Positions 1-6,739 are shown, numbered from the stretch's first letter. The stretch is 11,022 nucleotides of DNA from a bacterium (GCA_021160845.1 JAGHBT010000317.1:1-11022), one strand, 5' to 3'. Made by a program: numbers and translations. The notes: a model not told the origin generated them from the letters alone.

Positions 1-11
1 ATAAAATACTT

Positions 12-197
12 TCAATATTTATAAATCAATTTTTCCTTATCGGCGTTTATCAGGAAATGCCCCGCGTCGGATTCCGGGTTGAGTTTGGAGTCAAACCCGA
101 GGAGCCTCATTTTCCGGCACAGCCTGCCGAGCATTCCGTCGAAGAGAAAAGTATGAGATTCGTTCATCCTTTTAATACATCCTTTTTTACTTGACAC
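12..197 (-). pseudogene. Truncated Mut7-C RNase-like domain fragment
   Basis: This 61-codon minus-strand frame opens with GTG at 197; an in-frame ATG at 167 is an alternative start. Residues 16-42 (TFLFDGMLGRLCRKMRLLGF and following) match the N-terminal signature of Mut7-C domains: an Asp-containing strand, then MLGRL and a basic helix ending LLGFD. Mut7-C is a PIN-like putative RNase domain, usually about 150 residues. Here the frame ends at residue 61, just where the next conserved strand with a TRD motif is expected, so most of the domain is missing. Only 11 bases remain beyond the stop, so a frameshift cannot be told from a real truncation. Neither start has a well-spaced Shine-Dalgarno site; AAGGA lies about 12 nt before the ATG. 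The family assignment is fairly secure. That it is broken is an inference from length. Confidence 0.5.
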
Positions 198-219
198 TTT
201 ATCATAAAATCTGGAATAT
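191..219 (+). promoter_or_regulatory. Possible sigma-70 promoter for the zinc-ribbon gene
   Basis: A perfect TTGACA (191-196) is followed after 17 nt by GAATAT (214-219), which matches only three of six -10 positions. It points toward the zinc-ribbon gene, giving a leader of about 85 nt. The -35 box is good and the -10 poor, so this is tentative. Confidence 0.3.
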
Positions 220-312
220 GGGAAATAATAGACAAAGGAAATGGGAATTGGTTGGGATTAACGAGTAGACGGAGGTGAAAAGTCCGGAAGGAGTTAGTGC
301 CGGATTGGGATA

Positions 313-504
313 ATGTCAGAGAATTTTACCGGATGTTTAAAGTGTGAAAAAGGAATTCTACTTCCTCTTTCAGATTACGGAAGAGATGGCGCTCCTATCA
401 TGTATAAAGCCTGGGTTTGCAATAACCCCGAGTGCGGCTTTAATATAAGGATAGACAACGGGGAAATCAGTATCGGAAGAGAATTGGGAACATCAAATAA
501 GTAA
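313..504 (+). CDS. Small four-cysteine zinc-ribbon protein
   Basis: A 63-residue hypothetical protein. Cys8-x2-Cys11 and Cys36-x4-Cys41 are spaced as in a zinc ribbon, each pair lying in a knuckle-like context (GCLKC, CNNPECGF), so a single structural zinc is likely. There is no signal peptide or membrane segment, so it should be cytoplasmic. The spacer between the knuckles is about 24 residues. The function is not recognised; small ribbons of this type may bind nucleic acid or other proteins. ATG 313 is the only usual start, since an in-frame TAG at 295-297 closes the frame upstream. No Shine-Dalgarno site is well placed: AAGGAG (288-293) is 19 nt away and lies in the loop of a possible TCCGG/CCGGA hairpin (283-304). 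The gene stands alone and is followed by a terminator. Confidence 0.7.
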   Translation: MSENFTGCLKCEKGILLPLSDYGRDGAPIMYKAWVCNNPECGFNIRIDNGEISIGRELGTSNK

Positions 505-527
505 AGATTTTGGGATTTATTGCCCCG

Positions 528-553
528 AGAGGGGGCTATACGGCTCCCTCTTT
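528..553 (+). terminator. Rho-independent terminator after the zinc-ribbon gene
   Basis: A 9-bp stem (528-536 with 543-551, one G-T wobble) encloses the 6-nt loop TATACG. It is followed by a short, imperfect T-tract (TTTGATAT). It lies 24 nt after the zinc-ribbon stop codon. On the opposite strand the stem is followed by CGGGG, so it probably works in the plus direction only, not for the convergent protease gene. Confidence 0.65.
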
Positions 554-575
554 GATATAGTGCGGTAATATAATT

Positions 576-1412
576 CTACTTACTTTTTCCCGATGCAATT
601 TTCGTTTCTAACAGGTATATTCCTAGAAAAAGAACCAGTATTGACAGGACAACCCAGCTTCCCGAGGGCGATGATATTGTACCGGTCTCAATATCGTTCA
701 CGGATGTATAATGAAGCCTGAGCAGGGAAACGAAATTGTAAAGAGCGTGGGCGGAAAAGGAATAAAAGAGATTTTCTGTTCTTACAAAGATGTAGCCAAA
801 GATTATTCCAAGCAAAGCAATCCCGGGAATAAGGGTCATGTCAAAATGTAACGCCCCGAAGATAAGCCCCGAGAGTATTACGGCAAACACCTTTTGCATA
901 TTTCTTTGCAGTATTCTCTGTATAAATCCCCTGAAAAGCAGTTCTTCGGAGAAGGGAGCGGCAACGGCGATACCGAAGGCGACAATCAGAAAACTCTGGA
1001 AGCCTTTGGGCTTGATTGATATGAGCAAATTGGTATAATCAGCATCGACGGGTTTGAATTTTTCAAAAAACCCGGAGACCGCGTCGACGGGCAGAATGGC
1101 GCTTGCCGCTATAAGAAGGACAACCCAGGTTGTTGAAAGATTGGGTGCCTTTATTCGGTATTCATTCAGGAATCCGTAGGAGAGCCTTCTGGCAAGAAAA
1201 TACAAAGGCAGAACAAAGGCGAGTAGCCCCGGTAGTATTATGGTGAGTATAATTTGGTTATTCAGATACAGAAGAGCTGAGACGGAATAATAAATCAGGA
1301 AACATGTAACAGAATAGGAAAGAAGTAGATAGTTGTTAACCCGGTTAAACATGGAAGGAGTCGAATCGGGTGGTTTGTTTTCATCCGGGCTGTTCTTTTT
1401 ATAAAGTGACAT
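576..1412 (-). CDS. CPBP family intramembrane metalloprotease (CAAX/Abi type)
   Basis: A 278-residue polytopic membrane protein with all three conserved CPBP (CAAX protease and bacteriocin-processing) motifs. These are Glu-Glu-x3-Arg in SEELLFRGF (E156, E157, R161), Phe-x3-His in FGALHF (H189), and His-x3-Asn in AHALYN (H222, N226). The Glu and His residues form the catalytic site of this membrane-embedded protease family. Hydrophobic segments lie around residues 24-43, 51-74, 95-109, 139-154, 175-190, 194-209 and 253-268. Bacterial members have been linked to peptide processing, bacteriocin self-immunity and protein maturation; no substrate is evident here. I prefer ATG 1412. The frame stays open to 1580, but that extension would run deep into the divergent HAD gene. 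No Shine-Dalgarno site precedes ATG 1412, which fits the leaderless promoter proposed just upstream. Confidence 0.85.
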   Translation of the reverse strand: MSLYKKNSPDENKPPDSTPSMFNRVNNYLLLSYSVTCFLIYYSVSALLYLNNQIILTIILPGLLAFVLPLYFLARRLSYGFLNEYRIKAPNLSTTWVVLLIAASAILPVDAVSGFFEKFKPVDADYTNLLISIKPKGFQSFLIVAFGIAVAAPFSEELLFRGFIQRILQRNMQKVFAVILSGLIFGALHFDMTLIPGIALLGIIFGYIFVRTENLFYSFSAHALYNFVSLLRLHYTSVNDIETGTISSPSGSWVVLSILVLFLGIYLLETKIASGKSK

Positions 1413-1419
1413 AGTTAAG

Positions 1420-1447
1420 AATATATCGCGAGAGAGGCACGCGGCAA
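1420..1447 (-). promoter_or_regulatory. Candidate promoter for the CPBP gene, giving a leaderless mRNA
   Basis: Read on the minus strand, TTGCCG (1447-1442) and TATATT (1425-1420) are separated by 16 nt. They match 4/6 and 5/6 of the sigma-70 boxes. The -10 box ends 7 nt before the protease ATG at 1412, so transcription would begin at or next to the A of the start codon. This agrees with the lack of a Shine-Dalgarno site. The -35 box overlaps the HAD gene's Shine-Dalgarno region on the other strand. Confidence 0.45.
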
Positions 1448-1461
1448 GGAGAAAGAGGAAT

Positions 1462-2142
1462 ATGGTAAAATTAATAATCTTTGATCTGGATAACACGCTC
1501 ACTGATTTTCTGAGAATGAAGGAATCGGCAATAGAAGCCGCGGTAAAGTCAATGATAGACGCGGGGCTTATGTTTCCCAAGGAGAAGATCGAGGAAGAAA
1601 TATTTAAAATATATAATGAAGAAGGTATTGAGCATCAAAGAGTATTTAACAAGCTGCTCATAAAGCTTATAGGCAAAGTGGATTATAAAATTATGGCGGC
1701 TGGGATAGTGGCGTATAGAAGAGCCAGAGAAGCGTCGCTTGTCCTCTATCCGCATGTTAATGCCACCCTAATTGAACTTATAAAACGCGGATTTAAACTC
1801 GCCGTAGTTTCCGATGCCCCGCGCGAGGAAGCATGGCTCAGATTGTGTTATCTACAGCTCCATCATATGTTTGATCTTGTTCTGGCCTTTGAGGATACCG
1901 GCGAGCAAAAACCAAGCCCTGTTCCTTTCGAGACCGCTCTTACCCGGCTTGGCGTAAAACCGGAAGAAGCGCTAATGATTGGGGATTGGCCTGAAAGAGA
2001 TATCGTCGGCGCTTCAAAGCTTGGAATAAAGACGGTGTTTGCCAGATACGGCGATACATTCGAAGTCGAATCGTCAGGAGCTGATTACGAAATTGATGAC
2101 GTATCCCATATTTTAGACATTGTTGATCAACTGAATAAATAA
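1462..2142 (+). CDS. HAD superfamily (subfamily IA) hydrolase
   Basis: A 226-residue cytoplasmic phosphatase-like protein of the haloacid dehalogenase fold. Motif I is FDLDNTL with nucleophile D8 and general acid/base D10. Motif II is VVSDAP (S117), motif III has K150 in GEQKPSP, and motif IV is GDWPERD (D175, D180), all in the expected order. Residues 15-100 form the helical cap of subfamily IA. The MVKLIIFDLDNTL-x-DF start and the MIDAG segment recall the TIGR02253-like group of archaeal and bacterial HAD enzymes. The substrate cannot be read from sequence. AAGGAG (1446-1451) and GAGG (1455-1458) precede ATG 1462. It is the first gene of the apparent five-gene operon, 22 nt before nnr. Its promoter is unclear: a TATAAA at 1400-1405 has only a poorly spaced TTGTTT upstream. 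Confidence 0.88.
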   Translation: MVKLIIFDLDNTLTDFLRMKESAIEAAVKSMIDAGLMFPKEKIEEEIFKIYNEEGIEHQRVFNKLLIKLIGKVDYKIMAAGIVAYRRAREASLVLYPHVNATLIELIKRGFKLAVVSDAPREEAWLRLCYLQLHHMFDLVLAFEDTGEQKPSPVPFETALTRLGVKPEEALMIGDWPERDIVGASKLGIKTVFARYGDTFEVESSGADYEIDDVSHILDIVDQLNK

Positions 2143-2164
2143 ATATTAAGAAAGGTGCTGGAAG

Positions 2165-3739
2165 ATGTATGTCGTAACTACCAATCAAATGAGAAAAATC
2201 GATGAAGCGACAATTACCCCTGATGTTCCAGGATTGACACTCATGGAAAGAGCGGGGCAGGGTATATTTGAAGCGATCAAAAGCTCTATAGAAGAACTTA
2301 AGGATTTAGATGTGTCGATTTTTCTCGGGAAGGGCAACAACTCGGGTGACGGCCTTGTTGTCGCCAGGCTGTTGGCCGAAAATGGAGTGAGGGTTGTGTT
2401 GCATTATCTTCACGAAGCGAAAAGCTTCTCTGAGGCGGCGTCGAGCAATTATTCCCGTCTTGAAACTTTAAGGAAAGAGAAGAAGATACGGGAAATATAT
2501 CTTTATCAATCCGGGTGGAGGGAATTAGTGACAAAGGAGCTGAAGAAAAGCAATCTGATTATCGACGCGCTCCTGGGAACAGGGATAAATAGCATGGTGA
2601 GGGAGAATTACGCTGAGCTGATTGAATTGATAAATAGTTCCCAATTACCCGTTCTTTCCGTAGATATTCCCTCGGGGATCAACGGAACAACTGCCGAGGT
2701 TATGGGAATAGCTGTAAGGGCTGATCTAACAGTTACAATGGCGTTGCCTAAGTTCGGAACGCTGTTCTACCCGGGGAAAAAATATGTTGGAGATATGGAT
2801 ATTGTTGATATAGGAGTACCGGAAAGCGTCCTGGAAGCACAGGGGTTGAAGGTTCATATGCTTGATTATCCATGTGCTATAGATGATTTTCCCATCCGCG
2901 AGCCGGATGCACATAAATTCGCGTGCGGAGCTTTGCTTGTTATAGCCGGCAGCAAAAAATACGCCGGGGCGGCTCAGCTTGCCGCCGTATCGGCCCTTAA
3001 AACAGGGTGTGGAATAGTCTATCTGGCCGGCCCCGAATCAATTCGTAATTCAGTTCAATTTGCAGCCCCGGAGGTAATCTTCCTTTCAATGCCTGAAACT
3101 AAAATGGGTTCTATCTCAAAGGAAGCGCTGGGAGCATTGGTGGGAAATGTCAGGTATGACGCTGTCGCCATTGGCCCGGGGCTTACTACCGAAAAAGAAA
3201 CTGTTGAATTTGTTAAAGATTTTGTTTCACGCTGCAGAGTCCCGATTGTTATAGACGCCGACGCTATTAATTCCTTTGCGGGGGAATATGAAACCCTTCT
3301 GGATTTCTCACGGGAGAAAGAAATTGTTATAACCCCCCATTCAGGAGAATTAAGAAGACTTGTAGGAAAAGAAATTCCGGAAATACCAGCGAAAAGAATC
3401 GAATTTATAACTTCTTTAGTAAAGCAAAGCCGTGTCACTCTTGTTCATAAAGACGCGCCTACTCTTGTCGCGGTACCCGGCGGCAGCGTATATGTCAATG
3501 TTTCAGAGCACCCCGGACAGGCCACCGCCGGCAGCGGCGATGTGCTGACGGGAACATTGGGGGGTTTGCTCGCTCAGGGGTGCGATGGGCCGGCGGCATC
3601 CAGGTTGGGAGTGTATATCCATTCCAGAGCGGCAGAGATAGCGGCTTTTGATAATGGAGAGCGTTCGATGATCGCGGGCGATTGTCTCAGGGCCATCCCT
3701 CTGGCGGTAAAAGAAATTGAAAAAGGGTTTAGTAGATGA
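2165..3739 (+). CDS. nnr: Bifunctional NAD(P)H-hydrate epimerase / ADP-dependent NAD(P)H-hydrate dehydratase
   Basis: Nnr repairs NADH and NADPH damaged by hydration. The N-terminal YjeF domain (about 1-230) interconverts the R and S hydrates, and the C-terminal ribokinase-like domain (about 245-520) dehydrates the S form using ADP. Epimerase marks are GKGNNSGDG (55-63), IDALLGTGI (133-141) and SVDIPSGING (165-174). Dehydratase marks are HKFACGALLVIAGS (250-263), AIGPGL (335-340), VIDADAIN (362-369), TPHSGE (390-395) and AGSGDVLTG (455-463) with the catalytic D459. The length of 524 residues is normal for the fused enzyme. Small deviations are Ser60 for the usual Gly in GNNGGDG, and Lys-Asp (429-430) where Lys-Gly is common. 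AAAGGTG at 2151-2157 sits 7 nt before ATG 2165. The stop overlaps the next start by 4 nt (ATGA), implying translational coupling. Confidence 0.95.
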   Translation: MYVVTTNQMRKIDEATITPDVPGLTLMERAGQGIFEAIKSSIEELKDLDVSIFLGKGNNSGDGLVVARLLAENGVRVVLHYLHEAKSFSEAASSNYSRLETLRKEKKIREIYLYQSGWRELVTKELKKSNLIIDALLGTGINSMVRENYAELIELINSSQLPVLSVDIPSGINGTTAEVMGIAVRADLTVTMALPKFGTLFYPGKKYVGDMDIVDIGVPESVLEAQGLKVHMLDYPCAIDDFPIREPDAHKFACGALLVIAGSKKYAGAAQLAAVSALKTGCGIVYLAGPESIRNSVQFAAPEVIFLSMPETKMGSISKEALGALVGNVRYDAVAIGPGLTTEKETVEFVKDFVSRCRVPIVIDADAINSFAGEYETLLDFSREKEIVITPHSGELRRLVGKEIPEIPAKRIEFITSLVKQSRVTLVHKDAPTLVAVPGGSVYVNVSEHPGQATAGSGDVLTGTLGGLLAQGCDGPAASRLGVYIHSRAAEIAAFDNGERSMIAGDCLRAIPLAVKEIEKGFSR

Positions 3740-4830
3740 AAGAAAGCAATGTAATTAGAAGGCTTAAGGAGAGCTTCCCTAAAGCGCTGATTGGCGATGA
3801 CGCCGCCATAGTAGCCTCCGGAGGCGGCGAGATACTTCTAGCCGCGGACGCTGTTGTAGAGGGGGTACATTATGATCTTTCCTTTTCAACATTGAGCCAG
3901 ATTATGCAAAAAGCTATTTCCTCGAATGTTTCCGACATTTTTGCCATGGGGGGAAAAGCCCGTGCCATCCTGGTTACGGCTGGTATGGCGCGGCAATATC
4001 AAGAGAAGCAGCTGGAGGAAATTATTAACGGTCTCAAGCTTGGTTGCGACTTTTATGGGCTAAAGCTCGTCGGTGGCGATACGGTGTCCAGTCCCGGAAC
4101 GGGATTTTTTAATATCGCGATTATGGGGGAAGTAGAAAAAGGAAAAGCTGTAAAACGGGAAGGAGCCCATCCGGGGGATTTGATAGTATTAACAGGGGAG
4201 TGTGGCGGTTCTATGGCGGGTATGGAGCTTGCCAAAAATTTGTTTGAGATTTCGAATGGCGGTAAATATGCCGGCGCCATTCTGCCAATTGATAAAAGGG
4301 AAAGAAGTCTTTTGATGGGTTTTGTCTCTGAAATGGACCTCTTCACCGGAGATGGAAAGATAGACAAATTCTGTGGGGAAAATGGCATTTCTTCTGTCGC
4401 TTCGATGGGGCTGAGACTAATCAGACAATACCTTGTTCCCGGAACCCAGCCTCTGGATAGATCCGGGCTTGAAGATAATGGAATAGAGATTACCTCGATG
4501 ATAGATATCAGCGATGGCCTAGGAAAAGACTTGGCGGCGTTATGCGCGGAAAGTGGGGTTGGCGCGATAATTGATGAAAAGTCTTTGCCCGTACCGCGTG
4601 TACTTGAGAATTCAGCTGAAATTAATCAGAAGTTGATTACAGAACTGGTTCTTCAAAGCGGGGAAGAATATTATCAAATCGTTACACTCAGAAGTGCAGG
4701 GGATGTCCGGAGAACGGGAAGAATTATTCCAGTAGGAGAAATAACCGCTGATCAAGGGAAGGTTCTTTTGCGAGATCGGGAGGGACGGCAGAGAGATATA
4801 AGTAAGGACGGGTATGAACATGTATTTTAA
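3736..4830 (+). CDS. thiL: Thiamine-monophosphate kinase-like protein (ThiL family)
   Basis: A member of the ThiL branch of the PurM/SelD fold. ThiL phosphorylates thiamine monophosphate to thiamine diphosphate with ATP. Family marks in order are IGDDAA (19-24), AADAVVEGVH (36-45), NVSDIFAMGG (64-73), GGDT (113-116) and MIDISDGLGKDL (255-266). Most acidic metal and ATP ligands are therefore present. Two features are unusual. At 364 residues it is longer than typical ThiL (about 320-340), with roughly 40-50 extra residues between 165 and 250. The C-terminal GGEDYELLFT element reads SGEEYYQIVT (308-317). No other thiamine gene is nearby, so the assignment is by family and the true substrate could differ. 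ATG 3736 overlaps the nnr stop by 4 nt; the coupling fits co-expression rather than a shared pathway. Confidence 0.8.
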   Translation: MKESNVIRRLKESFPKALIGDDAAIVASGGGEILLAADAVVEGVHYDLSFSTLSQIMQKAISSNVSDIFAMGGKARAILVTAGMARQYQEKQLEEIINGLKLGCDFYGLKLVGGDTVSSPGTGFFNIAIMGEVEKGKAVKREGAHPGDLIVLTGECGGSMAGMELAKNLFEISNGGKYAGAILPIDKRERSLLMGFVSEMDLFTGDGKIDKFCGENGISSVASMGLRLIRQYLVPGTQPLDRSGLEDNGIEITSMIDISDGLGKDLAALCAESGVGAIIDEKSLPVPRVLENSAEINQKLITELVLQSGEEYYQIVTLRSAGDVRRTGRIIPVGEITADQGKVLLRDREGRQRDISKDGYEHVF

Positions 4831-4845
4831 AGCGGGGTTATTATA

Positions 4846-5439
4846 ATGCTTCTTTATTTTATAAGACATGGGCAGACCGACTGGAACAGGGAAAAAAGAA
4901 TTATGGGCAGGAGCCCGGTACCTATTAATGATATTGGAAAAGAAAGGGTGTTGAAAACCGCGGAGTTTCTTTCGGATGACGGAATCGACATGATCTATTC
5001 GGGTACACTCAAAAGAACGAAGCAGACTGCCGATATATTTTCAAATGTATGGGGGGTTAACATTCAGGAAGATTCCAGGCTGGATGAATCCCCTTTTCAG
5101 CAGTGGGTTGGCAAAAGATACAAAGAGCTTAAGGGTGACCCCGATTTCAAGCTGTATACCGCTAAGCCGTCACAGTCTAATTTTTCAGAAAATGAAGACA
5201 TGAGTGGGATCAGAAAACGAGTAACGGAGTTTGTTAAAGAAATCGAGCAAAAGGAGAACAAAAAAGCCGCAATAATATCTCATAGTGATGTAATAAAACC
5301 GGCCCTCACATATTTCTTGCGGATGGACCTTGATATGATGCACAGAATTACTATAGAAAATGCCTCGGTTACGCTTGTAGCCGCGGGGGACATTCCTCGG
5401 GTTCTATATATGAATCTTGTGCCGTGGAGAATATTGTAA
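4846..5439 (+). CDS. Histidine phosphatase family protein (phosphoglycerate mutase-like)
   Basis: A 197-residue protein of the branch of the histidine phosphatase superfamily that includes GpmB, CobC and PhoE-type enzymes. The phosphoacceptor His8 lies in FIRHGQTDWN. R57 (LKRTKQTA) is the second phosphate-pocket residue, E81 (LDESPFQQW) is the likely acid, and His146 in IISHSDVI is the second catalytic His. All core residues are present, so activity is expected. The substrate is not determinable; candidates include sugar phosphates or alpha-ribazole phosphate, but no cobalamin genes are nearby. The LDESPFQQWVG segment differs from the usual L-x-E-x-x-x-G-x-WEG. The gene starts 15 nt after the ThiL-like gene and ends 15 nt before tsaD. 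The GCGGGG upstream gives only a moderate ribosome binding site. Confidence 0.85.
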   Translation: MLLYFIRHGQTDWNREKRIMGRSPVPINDIGKERVLKTAEFLSDDGIDMIYSGTLKRTKQTADIFSNVWGVNIQEDSRLDESPFQQWVGKRYKELKGDPDFKLYTAKPSQSNFSENEDMSGIRKRVTEFVKEIEQKENKKAAIISHSDVIKPALTYFLRMDLDMMHRITIENASVTLVAAGDIPRVLYMNLVPWRIL

Positions 5440-5454
5440 AGAAAAGGCGGACTG

Positions 5455-6465
5455 ATGGAAAATTTGTACCTTGGAATAGAAACTTCCTGTGATGATACGG
5501 CCTGCGCCCTTTATTCCAACAAGAGAAAGGTGGTTATTCACAGAACCGCGATGCAGCTCGCTCACGAGAGGTATGGCGGGGTTGTTCCTGAAATTGCTTC
5601 AAGGGAACACATGAAAACTCTCCTTCCTCTCTATGATTTTGTAATGGAAAAGGGAGAAGTTGGGCTCGATGATCTGTCGGGTATATGTGTAACAAACGGT
5701 CCCGGGCTTGCCGGATCGCTCCTTGTGGGTTTGTCTTTTGCGAAGGGGCTTTCTTATGGAAGCGGTGTTCCTCTGACGGGGGTACACCATCTTGAAGGCC
5801 ATATTTTGGCTAATGATCTTGAGGACAGTTTTAGCTCGCCCTGCATGGCGCTTGTTGTTTCGGGGGGACACACGCAGCTTATATATGTGGAAAAAATAGG
5901 GAAATATGAATTTCTTGGCGGAACAAGAGATGACGCGGCGGGAGAGGCATTTGATAAAATCGGCAAGCTTTTGGGATTACCCTATCCGTGGGGGGCGGCT
6001 GTTGAGAAAGCGGCTAAATCAGGTGATCCGGAGGCGTTTGATTTTCCAAGAGGGCTGAAAAATTCGGGTGAATGTGATTATTCTTTTTCCGGTTTAAAAA
6101 CGGCCGTAAGGCTTAAGGTAGAGTCGTTAGGGGGGTTATCTTCAGCCATTGTAAGCGATGTAGCGGCATCAGCTCAGGAGGCTATCGTGGACATTCTTGT
6201 CCGGAAAGCGGTTATTGCCGCAGGCAGGAAAGATGTCCATAAATTCTATCTTGCGGGGGGAGTTGCGGCAAACGGGCGCTTGAGAGAACTGGCCAGCGAG
6301 AAGTTGGGTTCTCTAGGCATGGAGGTGTCCTGGCCCGACATTAAGTACTGTACCGATAATGCCGCGATGATAGCGTGTGCGGGGATGTACAGGATTGAAT
6401 CCGGCAAAACGGACAACATCGATCTCAACATTTTCTCGCGCGGTGAACTAAAATCATGGCGCTGA
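5455..6465 (+). CDS. tsaD: tRNA N6-adenosine threonylcarbamoyltransferase TsaD
   Basis: TsaD (Gcp/YgjD/Kae1 family) transfers threonylcarbamoyl from threonylcarbamoyl-AMP to A37 of tRNAs reading ANN codons, forming t6A. In bacteria it works with TsaB and TsaE, which are not in this window. It is a full-length protein of 336 residues. Marks are GIETSCDDTACA (7-18), YGGVVPEIASREH (40-52), NGPGLAGSLLVG (81-92), the metal site GVHHLEGH (H112 and H116), LVVSGGHTQL (133-142), DYSFSGLKTA (208-217), LAGGVAANGRLR (267-278) and CTDNAAM (299-305) with the third metal ligand D301. AAGG at 5444-5447 lies 7 nt before ATG 5455. It is the last gene of the apparent operon that starts with the HAD gene. The enzyme is normally essential or near-essential. 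Confidence 0.97.
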   Translation: MENLYLGIETSCDDTACALYSNKRKVVIHRTAMQLAHERYGGVVPEIASREHMKTLLPLYDFVMEKGEVGLDDLSGICVTNGPGLAGSLLVGLSFAKGLSYGSGVPLTGVHHLEGHILANDLEDSFSSPCMALVVSGGHTQLIYVEKIGKYEFLGGTRDDAAGEAFDKIGKLLGLPYPWGAAVEKAAKSGDPEAFDFPRGLKNSGECDYSFSGLKTAVRLKVESLGGLSSAIVSDVAASAQEAIVDILVRKAVIAAGRKDVHKFYLAGGVAANGRLRELASEKLGSLGMEVSWPDIKYCTDNAAMIACAGMYRIESGKTDNIDLNIFSRGELKSWR

Positions 6466-6475
6466 TCATGTAAAA

Positions 6476-6498
6476 GGAATTTCACCATATTCCATTTT
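6476..6498 (+). terminator. Weak terminator-like hairpin after tsaD
   Basis: GGAAT (6476-6480) pairs with ATTCC (6489-6493) around an 8-nt loop. The stem can extend with AAAA/TTTT past a one-base bulge, and TTTT follows at once. It lies 10 nt after the tsaD stop, as expected for the operon end, but the stem is short and AT-rich. Confidence 0.35.
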
Positions 6499-6500
6499 AA

Positions 6501-6571
6501 ACATTTCATGTGCAAAAAGCATTGCCCATTAGTCCTAAAAGTGGATTGAAAATCACCATAACATTTTATGT
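6501..6571 (+). promoter_or_regulatory. Pair of palindromic sites, candidate activator (enhancer) sites
   Basis: ACATTTCATGT (6501-6511) and ACATTTTATGT (6561-6571) are both ACAT-N3-ATGT palindromes, starting exactly 60 bp apart. A second shared word, TCACCATA, precedes each at 6482-6489 and 6553-6560. Their centres are about 164 and 104 bp upstream of the start site predicted from the sigma-54 element. That is the usual range for binding sites of NtrC-type activators. The role is inferred from sequence symmetry and position only. Confidence 0.45.
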
Positions 6572-6642
6572 AGCAGGCGATAGTAGTTATGATTGCAGTT
6601 AATTCCCAAAAGGGTTTTGCCGCTTCGGTGTTGAAAAAACAC

Positions 6643-6658
6643 TTGGCATGTAATTTGC
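6643..6658 (+). promoter_or_regulatory. Sigma-54 (RpoN) promoter, -24/-12 element
   Basis: TTGGCATGTAATTTGC carries the invariant GG (6645-6646) and GC (6657-6658) separated by exactly 10 nt. It matches the TGGCAC-N5-TTGCA consensus at 5/6 and 4/5 positions. Transcription should begin near 6670, giving a leader of about 75 nt before the response-regulator start. An alternative sigma-70 reading, TTGGCA (6643-6648) with TATATG (6667-6672) at 18-nt spacing, is possible but weaker. A small GTGTT/AACAC inverted repeat (6628-6642) abuts the -24 box. Confidence 0.65.
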
Positions 6659-6735
6659 GGAAATCCTATATGCGGATTCACCCCTATCCTTGTCTATCAG
6701 GACGGGTTTGTGGAAATAATTGAATGATGACTTGT

Positions 6736-6739
6736 GGAG
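6736..6739 (+). promoter_or_regulatory. Shine-Dalgarno site that sets the response-regulator start
   Basis: GGAG lies 5 nt before ATG 6745. The in-frame ATG at 6724 has no purine-rich site at a suitable distance, so 6745 is preferred. Confidence 0.7.

Noticed and set aside
297..347. GTG-started 16-codon frame with AAGGAG at 3-nt spacing
   Set aside because: It is very short, overlaps the zinc-ribbon start in another frame and shows no coding features.
838..1038. Plus-strand 66-codon frame
   Set aside because: It is antisense to the catalytic region of the protease gene and has no motifs of its own.
1336..1348. TTAACC-C-GGTTAA palindrome
   Set aside because: It lies within the protease coding sequence, encodes ordinary residues, and has no second copy nearby, so it is probably chance.
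1413..1580. N-terminal extension of the CPBP protease to position 1580
   Set aside because: It would overlap the divergent HAD gene by more than 100 nt, and the extra residues do not resemble the family. The candidate promoter also lies inside it.
3055..3438. Minus-strand 127-codon frame
   Set aside because: It is antisense to the dehydratase domain of Nnr, whose motifs prove the plus-strand frame.
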